Shown here piece after piece: positions 17,329 to 25,291 of a stretch of DNA of 64,000 nucleotides (position 1 is the first letter of the stretch; each line of letters begins with the position of its first letter). A program made the translations under genes and the position numbers. This DNA is from Amarolinea sp964580725 (GTDB lineage: Bacteria; Chloroflexota; Anaerolineae; SSC4; Amarolineaceae), in the NCBI GenBank assembly GCA_964580725.1, contig CAZOLV010000006.1:33768-97767 (forward strand), read 5' to 3'. A model generated the notes under the pieces. The model was given only the letters and a program-made list of their open reading frames with translations, made no database searches and was not told the origin of the DNA.

Positions 17329-19539
17329 ATGTTTTGCCCATCGTGTGGTGAGATCGTCACTGAGAATCAGAGGTTTTGTGCTCGCTGCGGTGCTGAGTTA
17401 CGCTATGCCCAACCTATCGCTGCGCGAGGACCAGCAAGGCAAAACCTACTTGCGCCAGCGCCTGGTCAGGATGTAATCCTGATCGGTCGAGACCCGGCAT
17501 TGCGAGAAACGGCGCACTGCTACCTTGATCACCCGGCCATCTCCTCGCAACATGCACGTATCGAGCGTCGCGGAGACCAGTGGTTCGTTGTGGATCTCTA
17601 TAGCAGCAAGGGGACGTTCGTCAACTATCAGCGTGTGCCGCCCGGCCCAGCCGGCCAATCCGTGACTGGAGAGGACACGATCTGGGTGGCGCCCTATGCT
17701 TTCCACTTGCGAACCAGCGGAACACGCAGTGCGTTGCAGTCGGCACAAATGCGGCTCGACGCACACAACCTGCGCCGCCAGGTCAAAGTCGGGCGCGAGA
17801 ATGTGACGATCCTGGACATGCGCGAGACCCCACTTGCTTTCTCGCCGGGGGAATTCGTCGCGTTGGTGGGTGGCAGCGGCAGCGGTAAGACCACGCTGAT
17901 GAAGGCGCTGAACGGTATGGCGCCCGCCCAGGAAGGTCAGGTCGCGATTGATGGCCGCTCGATCATCGAAGACAGCAACGCGCACGCCTTTGCCGCGCTG
18001 TTCAGTATCATGGGTTATGTACCGCAGGACGACGTAATGCACCGGGACCTCACAGTGACCGAGTTGCTACGTTACGTGGCGCGCCTGCGGTTGGCCGACC
18101 TCTCCACTACTGAGATCGCGACGGCAGTGGACGAAGCGCTGGCCTCGGTGGATCTCAGCCAACACGCTGATAAACTGATCCGCCAGCTCTCAGGCGGTCA
18201 ACGCAAACGAGTCAACATCGCGATGGAGCTCCTGGCCCGGCCGCGGCTGCTCTTCCTGGATGAGCCGACCTCTGGTCTCGATCCCGGGCTGGATCTAGAG
18301 ATCATGACACTGTTGCGCAATTGGGCGCGCGGGGACAATGCGGGCGCCGATGGCCGCAGCGACCCCAAGACGATCGTCCTGGTGACGCACGCGACCGAGA
18401 ACATCGAACAATGCGATTACATCGCCTTCATGGAACCGGGCGGTCGCCTCGCCTACTTTGGCCCACCGCGCGAGGCCAAGCGGTTCTTCGTGCCAGAGCG
18501 AGAGCCAGACGACGTCACCTATTCGGAGATCTATCGCCGTGTGGCCAGTCCACCGCCAGCGGTTCGAAGCCGTAGCGATGGACAGCCGGCGACCTGGTCG
18601 GACGCCTACCGCGAGTCGGCCAACTTTGGGCGCTATATCGTGGCCCGGCAGCCAGCAGAAATCGAAGGCTACGCCCGGCCGGTCGCCGCGGTTGAGCAGG
18701 CGGCTCCTCTGCGGATCAAGCTCCCGACGCGGCCAGAGTTGCAGGTCGGTCTGCAACAGTTCCGGATCCTGGTTGGGCGCTACGCTCGTCTCATCGGTCG
18801 CGATAAGCTGAACGCCGCATTTCTGTTTCTGCAGGCGCCGTTGGTAGCGATCTTGTTGGCCGCGGTCTCCTCCCCGCAGGCGTTGCGGCCGGCAGGAGCG
18901 ATGGATGCCGAGAAGGTGCTGTTCATCCTGGCATGCGCTGCGGTGTGGCTCGGCATCATCAATTCTACCAAGGTGATCGTCGCCGAGCAAGACATCTACC
19001 AGCGCGAGCGTCTCTATGGCCTGGGGCCTGTGCCCTATGTGCTGTCCAAGATCACTGTATTGGGCGGCATCGGCCTGCTTCAGATGGCGCTCCTGGTATT
19101 CTTCGTGAACCTGGCGATCTTCTTGCCGGACCAAGGACTGGCCGGGCCGGTGCAACTCGAGTACTTCGTCACGCTGGTACTGAGTACGGTGGCCGGGATG
19201 GGTCTGGGACTGTTGACCTCAGCGCTGGCGCGTACGCTTGACCTGGCAAATACGCTGATGTTCCTGCTGCTCATCGTGCAGGTGATCTTTTCGGGTCTCC
19301 TTTTCGAACTCGTGGGGCTGGCGCAGATCCCAGCATCGCTGACGATCAGCCGGTGGGCCTTGCAGGCACTCGGCACCAGTACAGACTTGAACCGCTTGCT
19401 GACGGGTGTGATGCCAGGTTATGACTGGAACCCGGCCTATCGCGCCGACATGGTGCATCTTCTGGCCTGTTGGCTGATCCTGGCTCTCTATGCGGCGATC
19501 TGTGTCGGTCTGGCCTGCTGGAGGCAGGCCAAAAAGTAG
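17329..19539 (+). CDS. Zinc-ribbon/FHA/ABC ATPase/ABC-2 permease fusion (ABCG-like exporter)
   Basis: The domains in order are: a zinc ribbon CPSC...CARC (residues 3-20); an FHA domain (about 45-125) with GRD, ISSQHARI and SSKGTFVN; an ABC ATPase (about 155-375) with Walker A GGSGSGKTT, signature LSGGQRKR and Walker B LLFLDEPTSGLD; and a C-terminal ABC-2 permease with about six helices (490-735). FHA-ABC half-transporters of this kind (compare mycobacterial Rv1747) act as homodimers, and their FHA domains bind phosphothreonine on partner or kinase targets. Export of a lipid-linked or surface substrate under Ser/Thr-kinase control is likely. No kinase gene is in the window. The added zinc ribbon links it to the surrounding protein set. 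Length 736 aa; ATG 17329. Confidence 0.9.
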   Translation: MFCPSCGEIVTENQRFCARCGAELRYAQPIAARGPARQNLLAPAPGQDVILIGRDPALRETAHCYLDHPAISSQHARIERRGDQWFVVDLYSSKGTFVNYQRVPPGPAGQSVTGEDTIWVAPYAFHLRTSGTRSALQSAQMRLDAHNLRRQVKVGRENVTILDMRETPLAFSPGEFVALVGGSGSGKTTLMKALNGMAPAQEGQVAIDGRSIIEDSNAHAFAALFSIMGYVPQDDVMHRDLTVTELLRYVARLRLADLSTTEIATAVDEALASVDLSQHADKLIRQLSGGQRKRVNIAMELLARPRLLFLDEPTSGLDPGLDLEIMTLLRNWARGDNAGADGRSDPKTIVLVTHATENIEQCDYIAFMEPGGRLAYFGPPREAKRFFVPEREPDDVTYSEIYRRVASPPPAVRSRSDGQPATWSDAYRESANFGRYIVARQPAEIEGYARPVAAVEQAAPLRIKLPTRPELQVGLQQFRILVGRYARLIGRDKLNAAFLFLQAPLVAILLAAVSSPQALRPAGAMDAEKVLFILACAAVWLGIINSTKVIVAEQDIYQRERLYGLGPVPYVLSKITVLGGIGLLQMALLVFFVNLAIFLPDQGLAGPVQLEYFVTLVLSTVAGMGLGLLTSALARTLDLANTLMFLLLIVQVIFSGLLFELVGLAQIPASLTISRWALQALGTSTDLNRLLTGVMPGYDWNPAYRADMVHLLACWLILALYAAICVGLACWRQAKK

Positions 19540-19577
19540 CAAACAGATGCGGAACGCTAAGACAAGGAGTTCTTGCG

Positions 19578-21728
19578 ATGCAATGTCCTGCCTGTAAAAC
19601 TACCCTGCCCGATGAGGCGCGTTTTTGCAATGTCTGCGGCGCGTCAATTGCGCAGACAATGGCCTGCGCCCGGTGCGGCCAGCCGGTCAAACCGGAGCAG
19701 AAGTTCTGCATGAACTGTGGCGCGCCGGTTTCGACCGTTCCGGTTCCGCCTACGCCCCCGCACCCTGGGCCGGCTGGGAGCACCCCGCCGGCAAACGCAG
19801 CGGCGCCTGTTCCTTCTAATCGGTGGGCGCAATGGCGACTCTGGCTGATCCCATTGGCGCTGCTGGCTGTGCTGGCTATCGCTGCCATCGCCCTGGGGCT
19901 GCCAGGCAAACTGTCACAGAAGGCGACAACACAAGGAACGCCCGTTGCCAGCGCCCCGAAAACCCCGGCCAACCCTGACGAGCTGTGGCGTCGGGCGCAG
20001 GAACTGCAGGCCGCAGGTTCGTGGTCGGAGGTATTGTCCCTGCTGACCCAGTTGCGCGCGGCCGATCCCGAAGGGGCGCGGCGCGGCGCCGCCTACCAGC
20101 CGGCGGAGGTCAGCGCCTTGCTGGCGGCGGCCTGCATCAACCTGGCGCGCCAGGCAGAGCAGGCCGCCGATCCGGCCGCAGCCAGCAGCCACTGGGCCTG
20201 CGTCTTGCAGGAACGGCCCGGCGACAGTGAAGCGACGACTGGTAAACAACGCGCCGATCTCTACCTGGCTGGACAGGCGGCCCTGGACGCCGGGCAGTAT
20301 TCCCAGGCCATCACAGCCTGGGAAGAGCTACATCGTGCCGCGGCTGGCTACGCTGACGTGACCGATCGCCTCTACCAGGCATACCTCGCGTACGGGGATG
20401 CCCTGTGCGCCACGCAGGCTCCGGCCGACATCGAGGAAGGGCGCAAGCAATACGGTCTGGCCCGCGGCCTGGCGCCGACGCGGCCGGAGGCCATCGAGAA
20501 GCTACGCGCCTGTCAGCCGCCAACGCGCACTCCAACACCTACCGCGCCCCCAACGCTCACCCCAACGCCGTTGCCAGGCCCGCACCTGGGCGTCATCGGC
20601 GACGATGTGACGACCCTGCGGGTGCGCAGCGGGCCTGGAGCCGGTTATTTCGTGGTGGGCAGGCTGACCGCCGGCGATGCTGTGACGCTCACCGGTCGCA
20701 CGGAGGACGCGTCCTGGGTGCAAGTCGAAGTTGCACCCGAACGCGCCGGCTGGATGAGCAGCGAGTATGTCAAGGCCAACTACCCGGTCGAAGGCGCGCC
20801 GATCGTGGACACGCCGCCTTTGTCCAAGCGCCTGCTCGCAGCCCAGGCCAGCGCGGATTTCTCCAGTCAGCAGGGCTTCCGTGATTGGTTCTACCTGGCC
20901 TCAACCGCCCCTGGTAGTTCGAAGTACGTTCGCATGCCCTGGGACAAAGACGGCACCTATCGCTGGTGCTGCAACACGAGCTACAGCCCGGCGATGCGGG
21001 TTTGGCGCGCGGGGGCCTATCCAAGCCCGCGCAATGATGCCGTGCGACTGTGGGTCAGCCCTTACGAGGGTGATCTGCGCATCTCTGGTGTGGCGCGCAA
21101 GGAACCCCTCTATGGGTCCGGCGGCAACGGCTCGCTGGTACGCATCTTGCGTAACGAGGAGCTGCTGTGGGAAGACTCGCTGGGCAGCAGCGACGCCAGC
21201 AGCACCGCCTTCGATTTGACCGTGGCGTCGAAGTCTGGCGACGGGTTCTACTTCGTCGTCAGCGCCTGGGGAAATGACTATGGCGACAGCACCCTCTTCG
21301 ATCCCACGATCGAACTGCTGCACCCGGAGGGCGCCGACACGCCGGCGCCCGCGCGTTGGGCCGAGGTCGCGCAAGCAACGCCAACTAAGCCGCCGGCAGA
21401 GACGCTTTGCTTCGAGCCTCGGTTGCGGCATTACGAAGAACACAAAGGGTGTTGCGCCGAGATCGTCGGGCTGGTCTACAACCAGCAAGGTCAGCCGTTC
21501 GCGCCACAAGGTGCGGTCATGCGTATCGAAGGCCCCGCCGCGACCAACCAATATGTGCACGAGTTTGGCGTCGCGCCCAACGGCGGGTACGAGGTGACGG
21601 CGCTGTCCGTGAACCCGTACACGCTTTGGATCAAGGGGTCGAACATCCGCAGCAGACAGTTCGCCGTGAAGTTCGACGACTGGGCGAAGATCCGAGCCGT
21701 GGTGGACTGGTATCGAGTGGCGTGCTGA
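19578..21728 (+). CDS. Double zinc-ribbon membrane protein with TPR-like, SH3b and Ig-like domains
   Basis: ATG 19578 follows AAGGAG at 19564-19569. Two ribbons lie in tandem (CPAC...CNVC and CARC...CMNC, residues 3-48), then a Pro spacer and a helix (about 89-108). A helical, TPR-like stretch (about 135-310) comes before a Pro/Thr linker. An SH3b domain (about 343-402, with LRVRSGPGAGYFVVG and WMSSEYV) follows, then a beta-rich domain of about 200 residues and a C-terminal Ig-like domain starting CFEPRLRHYEEHKGCC. SH3b domains often bind peptidoglycan. The C-terminal domain resembles in layout the last domains of the proteins at 43876 and 44991. Last gene of the zinc-ribbon group; a terminator follows. 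Length 716 aa. Confidence 0.82.
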   Translation: MQCPACKTTLPDEARFCNVCGASIAQTMACARCGQPVKPEQKFCMNCGAPVSTVPVPPTPPHPGPAGSTPPANAAAPVPSNRWAQWRLWLIPLALLAVLAIAAIALGLPGKLSQKATTQGTPVASAPKTPANPDELWRRAQELQAAGSWSEVLSLLTQLRAADPEGARRGAAYQPAEVSALLAAACINLARQAEQAADPAAASSHWACVLQERPGDSEATTGKQRADLYLAGQAALDAGQYSQAITAWEELHRAAAGYADVTDRLYQAYLAYGDALCATQAPADIEEGRKQYGLARGLAPTRPEAIEKLRACQPPTRTPTPTAPPTLTPTPLPGPHLGVIGDDVTTLRVRSGPGAGYFVVGRLTAGDAVTLTGRTEDASWVQVEVAPERAGWMSSEYVKANYPVEGAPIVDTPPLSKRLLAAQASADFSSQQGFRDWFYLASTAPGSSKYVRMPWDKDGTYRWCCNTSYSPAMRVWRAGAYPSPRNDAVRLWVSPYEGDLRISGVARKEPLYGSGGNGSLVRILRNEELLWEDSLGSSDASSTAFDLTVASKSGDGFYFVVSAWGNDYGDSTLFDPTIELLHPEGADTPAPARWAEVAQATPTKPPAETLCFEPRLRHYEEHKGCCAEIVGLVYNQQGQPFAPQGAVMRIEGPAATNQYVHEFGVAPNGGYEVTALSVNPYTLWIKGSNIRSRQFAVKFDDWAKIRAVVDWYRVAC

Positions 21729-21755
21729 TGATGAAGAGAAAATGAAGTAAAAACA

Positions 21756-21787
21756 GGCGGCGAAAACAATGCGCCGCCCTTTTCTTG
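21756..21787 (+). terminator. Rho-independent terminator after the zinc-ribbon gene cluster
   Basis: A 7-bp GC stem (GGCGGCG 21756-21762 with CGCCGCC 21772-21778) and a 9-nt loop are followed by CTTTTTCTT. It lies 28 nt after the stop of the double-ribbon gene. Confidence 0.75.
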
Positions 21788-21813
21788 TATTCTCAGAACT
21801 CGCAATGCTGACA

Positions 21814-22472
21814 CCAATGTCATTAAGTTAGCGTTGGGCTGAGGGCGAATGTTCTGGTATGCTTCCTGCAACCCAATCAGGAGGCGCCAAATGCCCGAAC
21901 CTACCGCGGTGCTTTGCACCGGATTACTCACGGCCTTACGCCAGCGCTTGACGGATCGCGATTTTCTGGCACGGCATCGGCAGTCGGCCAAGGATTTCAC
22001 CCGCCAGTGCTGTTTGCCGTTCGTGGTCGTGATCTTCTTCTTGCTTAATCTGGTCAAACGCGCCCTGCAAGACGAACTGGACGAGTTTTTCAACCTGGAA
22101 CGTGGGGCCGCCGTGGCTGCCCGCACGGTGACAAAAAGCGCCTTCTGTGTGGGCCTCTGGGACGTGGTGGCTGCCTTCCTCGCTACCGGCCTCCCGGAGC
22201 AAATTGTGACCTTGACCCCCGGTGCCGCAGCATGTGCCGACTGTCGGACGCACCACCTGCCCACCCAGCCGCTCCAAGTCCGCGATGAAGGATACGGTCG
22301 TGCTGCTGCTCCACCGGACGGTGATTGCCGATATCTTGGCCAGCCTATAGCAAATGATGCTCCGCACGGTCGAACCGATCCGCCCAGGCCGCAAGTATCC
22401 CAGGAACAAAACCGCCAAGCGCAAACGTTTCGCCATGACCTACAAACCACTTCGCTACCTTAATGACATTGG
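21814..22472 (+). mobile_element. Internally deleted IS4-like insertion sequence with terminal inverted repeats
   Basis: The ends 21814-21833 and 22453-22472 are inverted repeats matching at 19 of 20 positions (left end begins CCAATGTCATTAAG). Between them lie the N-terminal and C-terminal parts of an IS4-type transposase with the catalytic middle missing. At 659 bp it is about half the normal length. No clear target-site duplication is visible at the ends. The element is dead on its own, but intact relatives could still recognise its ends. Confidence 0.8.
21891..22463 (+). pseudogene. Remnant of IS4-family transposase
   Basis: From ATG 21891 (AGGAGG upstream) the frame reads an IS4-type N-terminus: LLTALRQRL, then SAKDFTRQ, LPFVVVIFFLLNLVKR, LQDELDEFF, and VTKSAF to about 22145. 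After that the frame gives low-complexity nonsense. The C-terminal end reappears in another frame near 22265-22450 (MKDTVVLLLHRTVIADILASL, then a stop, then RPGRKYPRNKTAKRKRF). The DDE catalytic core is absent, and at least one internal deletion plus a frameshift and a stop are present. Not functional. Confidence 0.78.
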
Positions 22473-22604
22473 GGATATGATCCAAGCGATAACCGGGACG
22501 ACGACAACGATGACAGCGGAAGCATCTGGGATGGGTGGCTGTTCAAGCGGTAATGAGTCCAGCGTTGACTTCGACGATACCCAACACACCCGACAGCCCC
22601 AATC

Positions 22605-22633
22605 TTGTGCTGGCGCGGCGTCTGGTGTACAAT
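22605..22633 (+). promoter_or_regulatory. Possible promoter of the methyltransferase gene
   Basis: TTGTGC (22605-22610) and TACAAT (22628-22633) are 17 nt apart. If used, transcription would begin near 22640, which makes the upstream ATG at 22636 unusable and favours ATG 22669. Confidence 0.4.
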
Positions 22634-22668
22634 GAATGCAGTCATCAATAGAAAGAGTCTCGCAACAG

Positions 22669-23406
22669 ATGCAAGTATTGCTCACAGAAGACAAACACTG
22701 GTGGTTCGCCAGCCGCACCCGCGCCATCTTGGAGCTGCTCGACCGCTTCCTGCCCACCGACCCCGACCGGCTCGTGCTCGACATCGGCTGCGGCGCCGGC
22801 AACATGGCGCATCACCTGGCCGCCTACGGACGCGTGCTCGGTGTTGATTCCAACGCCAAACCGCTGCGCGTGGCGCGCACCCGTGGACTCGATGTGCGCG
22901 AGGGCAGCGCCGACGCCCTGCCCGTTGCCGACGCCTCGGTGGGCCTGGTCGCCCTGCTCGACACCGTCGAACATGTGCCCAACGAGGCGGGCGTCTTCGC
23001 CGAATGTTACCGCGTCCTGCGCCCTGGCGGCCATCTGATCGTCACCGTGCCCGCGCTCATGTGGCTTTGGAGCCAAAACGACGTCATCAACGCCCATCAG
23101 CGCCGCTATACCCTCGCAGAACTGACGCATAAACTGGAGGCGCAAGGCTTCCAGGTCCTGCACAAAAGCTACAACAACTTCTTCGTCTTCCCGCTGGCGG
23201 CCAGCCTGATCCTGCTGCGACGCGGCCGCGCCGAACCAAAACTGGCCTCCCCGCACTTCGATGAAGAATCGTACCAGGTCGAAATGGAACCGGCGCCGCC
23301 GCTCCTCAACACACTGTTGACCGGGGTGGGCAAACTGGAAGCGGCGCTGGTCAGACGATTGACCCTTCCCATCGGCACCTCGATCATCTCACTGGCGCGC
23401 AAATAG
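22669..23406 (+). CDS. Class I SAM-dependent methyltransferase
   Basis: The protein has the class I signature: motif I VLDIGCGAGN, an acidic residue ending the second strand (VLGVDSNA), and motif post-I/III regions (SVGLVALLDTVEHV, LRPGGHLIVTVPAL). The HWWFASR start and NAHQRRYT segment are typical of small methyltransferases located in polysaccharide and glycosyltransferase loci. The substrate is unknown. ATG 22669 is chosen because a possible -10 lies just before the alternative ATG 22636. From 22669 the protein has 245 aa, and no strong ribosome site is seen at either start. It lies upstream of a deacetylase gene. Confidence 0.85.
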   Translation: MQVLLTEDKHWWFASRTRAILELLDRFLPTDPDRLVLDIGCGAGNMAHHLAAYGRVLGVDSNAKPLRVARTRGLDVREGSADALPVADASVGLVALLDTVEHVPNEAGVFAECYRVLRPGGHLIVTVPALMWLWSQNDVINAHQRRYTLAELTHKLEAQGFQVLHKSYNNFFVFPLAASLILLRRGRAEPKLASPHFDEESYQVEMEPAPPLLNTLLTGVGKLEAALVRRLTLPIGTSIISLARK

Positions 23407-23417
23407 GGGGTGCAGGC

Positions 23418-23684
23418 ATGCCTGCTCAACACAAATCATCGCCTTCCGATTTCTCCTGGGCCTTATGGCTGTTGGAGGGTTTTCAGGCGGTGCGTCAAGA
23501 CGTGGAGCAGTTCTGCCCGCCCGAAGATTTCTGGAAACACATGCACACCGCCGAACGTGAGTTTCTCCTGGCCTGGCGCGTCCTCATCGAAGACGCTCTC
23601 GAACGCAACGCCCGCCGGGGCGACTTCGAGGCCGACGGCGAAATCATCCGCCCCCGGCGCCAAAGCATTGATGTCGAATTCTAG
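23418..23684 (+). CDS. Small hypothetical protein
   Basis: An 88-aa soluble protein between the methyltransferase and the deacetylase lipoprotein, whose ATG at 23671 overlaps this gene's last codons by 14 nt. It has two probable helices (WALWLLEGFQAVRQDVEQF and AEREFLLAWRVLIEDALERNA) and a basic tail. No cysteine motif, signal or membrane segment. The pattern resembles short conserved proteins found near glycan genes, but I do not recognise the family. Confidence 0.6.
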   Translation: MPAQHKSSPSDFSWALWLLEGFQAVRQDVEQFCPPEDFWKHMHTAEREFLLAWRVLIEDALERNARRGDFEADGEIIRPRRQSIDVEF

Positions 23685-24914
23685 CCGTTACCGCTCTCTC
23701 CTGCTCGTCGTCTGGTTGCTTCTCAGTCTGAGCGCCTGCACCCAAAGCGGGCGCCAGACACAGCCAGCGTGCGTTCCCTCCTCCGCACAGGGCGCCGACA
23801 CGGCCCGCCCCGTGTGCACCCCCAACGTCCCCACGCCGATCAGTACGCCGCAGACACAGCCAGCGTGCGTTCCCTCCTCCGCACAGGGCGCCGACACGGC
23901 CCGCCNNNNNNNNNNNNNNNNNNNNNNNNNNNNNNNNNNNNNNNNNNNNNNNNNNNNNNNNNNNNNNNNNNNNNNNNNNNNNNNNNNNNNNNNNNNNNNN
24001 NNNNNACACAGCCAGCGTGCGTTCCCTCCTCCGCACAGGGCGCCGACACGGCCCGCCCCGCGTGTCCCAACCCCACGCCCACACCGACAAGCGAAGCAGA
24101 GGAGCAGCCAACGTGCGACTCCTCGCTGCGCGGCTTCAGCCCGCGCCGCCCACCCTGCCCTGGCGACCCTATCGCAACAGCGCGGCCCACGCCCCTGGCC
24201 CCCACCCCGGACGCCGTCATGCGCACGGCCCGCGTACCGATCCTGATGTACCACTACGTCTCCGAACCGCCGCCCGACGCCGACGTCTATCGCCGCGATC
24301 TCTCGGTGACGCCGGCGCAGTTTACCGCCCATCTGCAAGCCTTGCGTCAGGCCGGTTTCGTCAGCGTGCCTCTGAGCGATCTCATCGGCTATCTGGCCAA
24401 CGGCCAGCCCGTCTTGCCGCCCAACAGCATCGTCCTGACCTTCGACGACGGTTATCAGGACAATTTCGACAACGCCTTTCCGGCGCTGCAAGCCGCCGGC
24501 TTCACCGCCGCCTTCTTCATCATCACCGATTTCGTGGATGCCGGACGCCCCGGCTACGTCACCTGGCCCGAATTGCGCCAGATGCACGACGCCGGCATGG
24601 AAATCGGCTCCCACTCGCGTGACCATCCCGATCTGTCGGGCCGTTCGCTCGATTTTTTGGTCTGGCAGGTGCTTGGCTCACGCGAAATGATCGAAAGTCG
24701 TCTCGGTTTCACCCCGCGCATCTTCTGCTACCCAGGCGGCCGTTACGACGATCTCGCCATCCAGGTGGTGCGGTCGGCCAACTTCTGGGGCGCAGTGACC
24801 ACGCGTCAGGGCACGACCCATCGCAGCGATGGCCTCTTCGAACTGTCACGGGTGCGCATCCGTGGCAGTCACACCGCAGAGGATGTCGTCGCCCTGCTGA
24901 GTGCCCCCTGGTAA
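23671..24914 (+). CDS. Polysaccharide deacetylase lipoprotein (interrupted by assembly gap)
   Basis: ATG 23671 opens a lipoprotein signal (LLLSLSAC). A Pro/Thr/Cys-rich spacer of 32-residue repeats follows and runs into the 100-N gap. After the gap the frame differs, which is expected because the gap length is nominal. The C-terminal ~230 residues are a NodB-homology domain: ILMYHYVS, TFDDGYQD (catalytic Asp and metal Asp), SHSRDHP (metal-binding His residues), and CYPGGRYDD. Such enzymes remove acetyl groups from chitin-like or poly-N-acetylglucosamine chains outside the cell using a divalent metal. Its context next to a PD40 protein and a glycosidase fits surface-polysaccharide processing. 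Confidence 0.82.
23755..24058 (+). repeat. 96-bp in-frame tandem repeats spanning an assembly gap
   Basis: The unit starting CAGACACAGCCAGCGTGCG recurs at 23755 and 23851 (period 96 bp, 32 codons: QTQPACVPSS...). A further copy starts right after the gap near 24006. The copies are almost identical in DNA, so the assembler could not cross them. The true copy number is unknown. Confidence 0.88.
23906..24005. other. Assembly gap (100 N)
   Basis: Exactly 100 N inside the tandem repeats. The length is a placeholder, so the reading frame across it is not informative. Confidence 0.98.
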
Positions 24915-24942
24915 TGTCCACGCGGCGGCGCGCCCACGTCTT

Positions 24943-24972
24943 TTGAGCGTTACGCCCCGCGCGTGCTATAAT
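24943..24972 (+). promoter_or_regulatory. Strong sigma70-type promoter
   Basis: TTGAGC (24943-24948) and a perfect TATAAT (24967-24972) are separated by 18 nt. The next coding start is about 310 nt downstream. Confidence 0.65.
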
Positions 24973-24979
24973 AGCGCCC

Positions 24980-25291
24980 AGCTACCCGTCTCAGACTGCT
25001 CAGTGCAACCTCTTTGGATGTGGAATGCGACGCGCTGCCAGATGGCTGACCGTCATCATCGCCAGCGTAAGCAGCGTCCCGCAATTCCGCTGCCGGCTAC
25101 GGTGTCTGTGATCGCCCACGCAAGACAACCGATGTGCAACTTCATTCAATGGTAGTAAGGCAATAGCAAGGCAATGGCATTGGGTGCAGACTGCATCGTC
25201 TGTGCGGCCCGCAAAGTCTGGTTGCCCCCAGCGACCTTGACACACGGCGAGGCCGGGCTGAAGTAACGAACCACAAAGTGAGGTATCAGAC
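24980..25291 (+). other. Noncoding stretch downstream of a strong promoter (long leader or unidentified RNA)
   Basis: No convincing gene lies between the deacetylase stop and GTG 25292. The short open frame around 24901-25155 lacks a ribosome site and crosses the promoter. I found no match to tRNA, tmRNA, RNase P or SRP RNA landmarks. It may be a long 5' leader of the PD40 gene or a separate RNA. Confidence 0.4.

Noticed and set aside
23755..24058. CRISPR array
   Set aside because: The repeats are in frame, contiguous and 96 bp long without unique spacers.
24901..25155. Short open frame after the deacetylase gene
   Set aside because: No ribosome site, overlaps a promoter, and no recognisable product.
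24980..25291. tmRNA, RNase P RNA or SRP RNA downstream of the strong promoter
   Set aside because: I could not find the conserved landmarks of these RNAs in the stretch.
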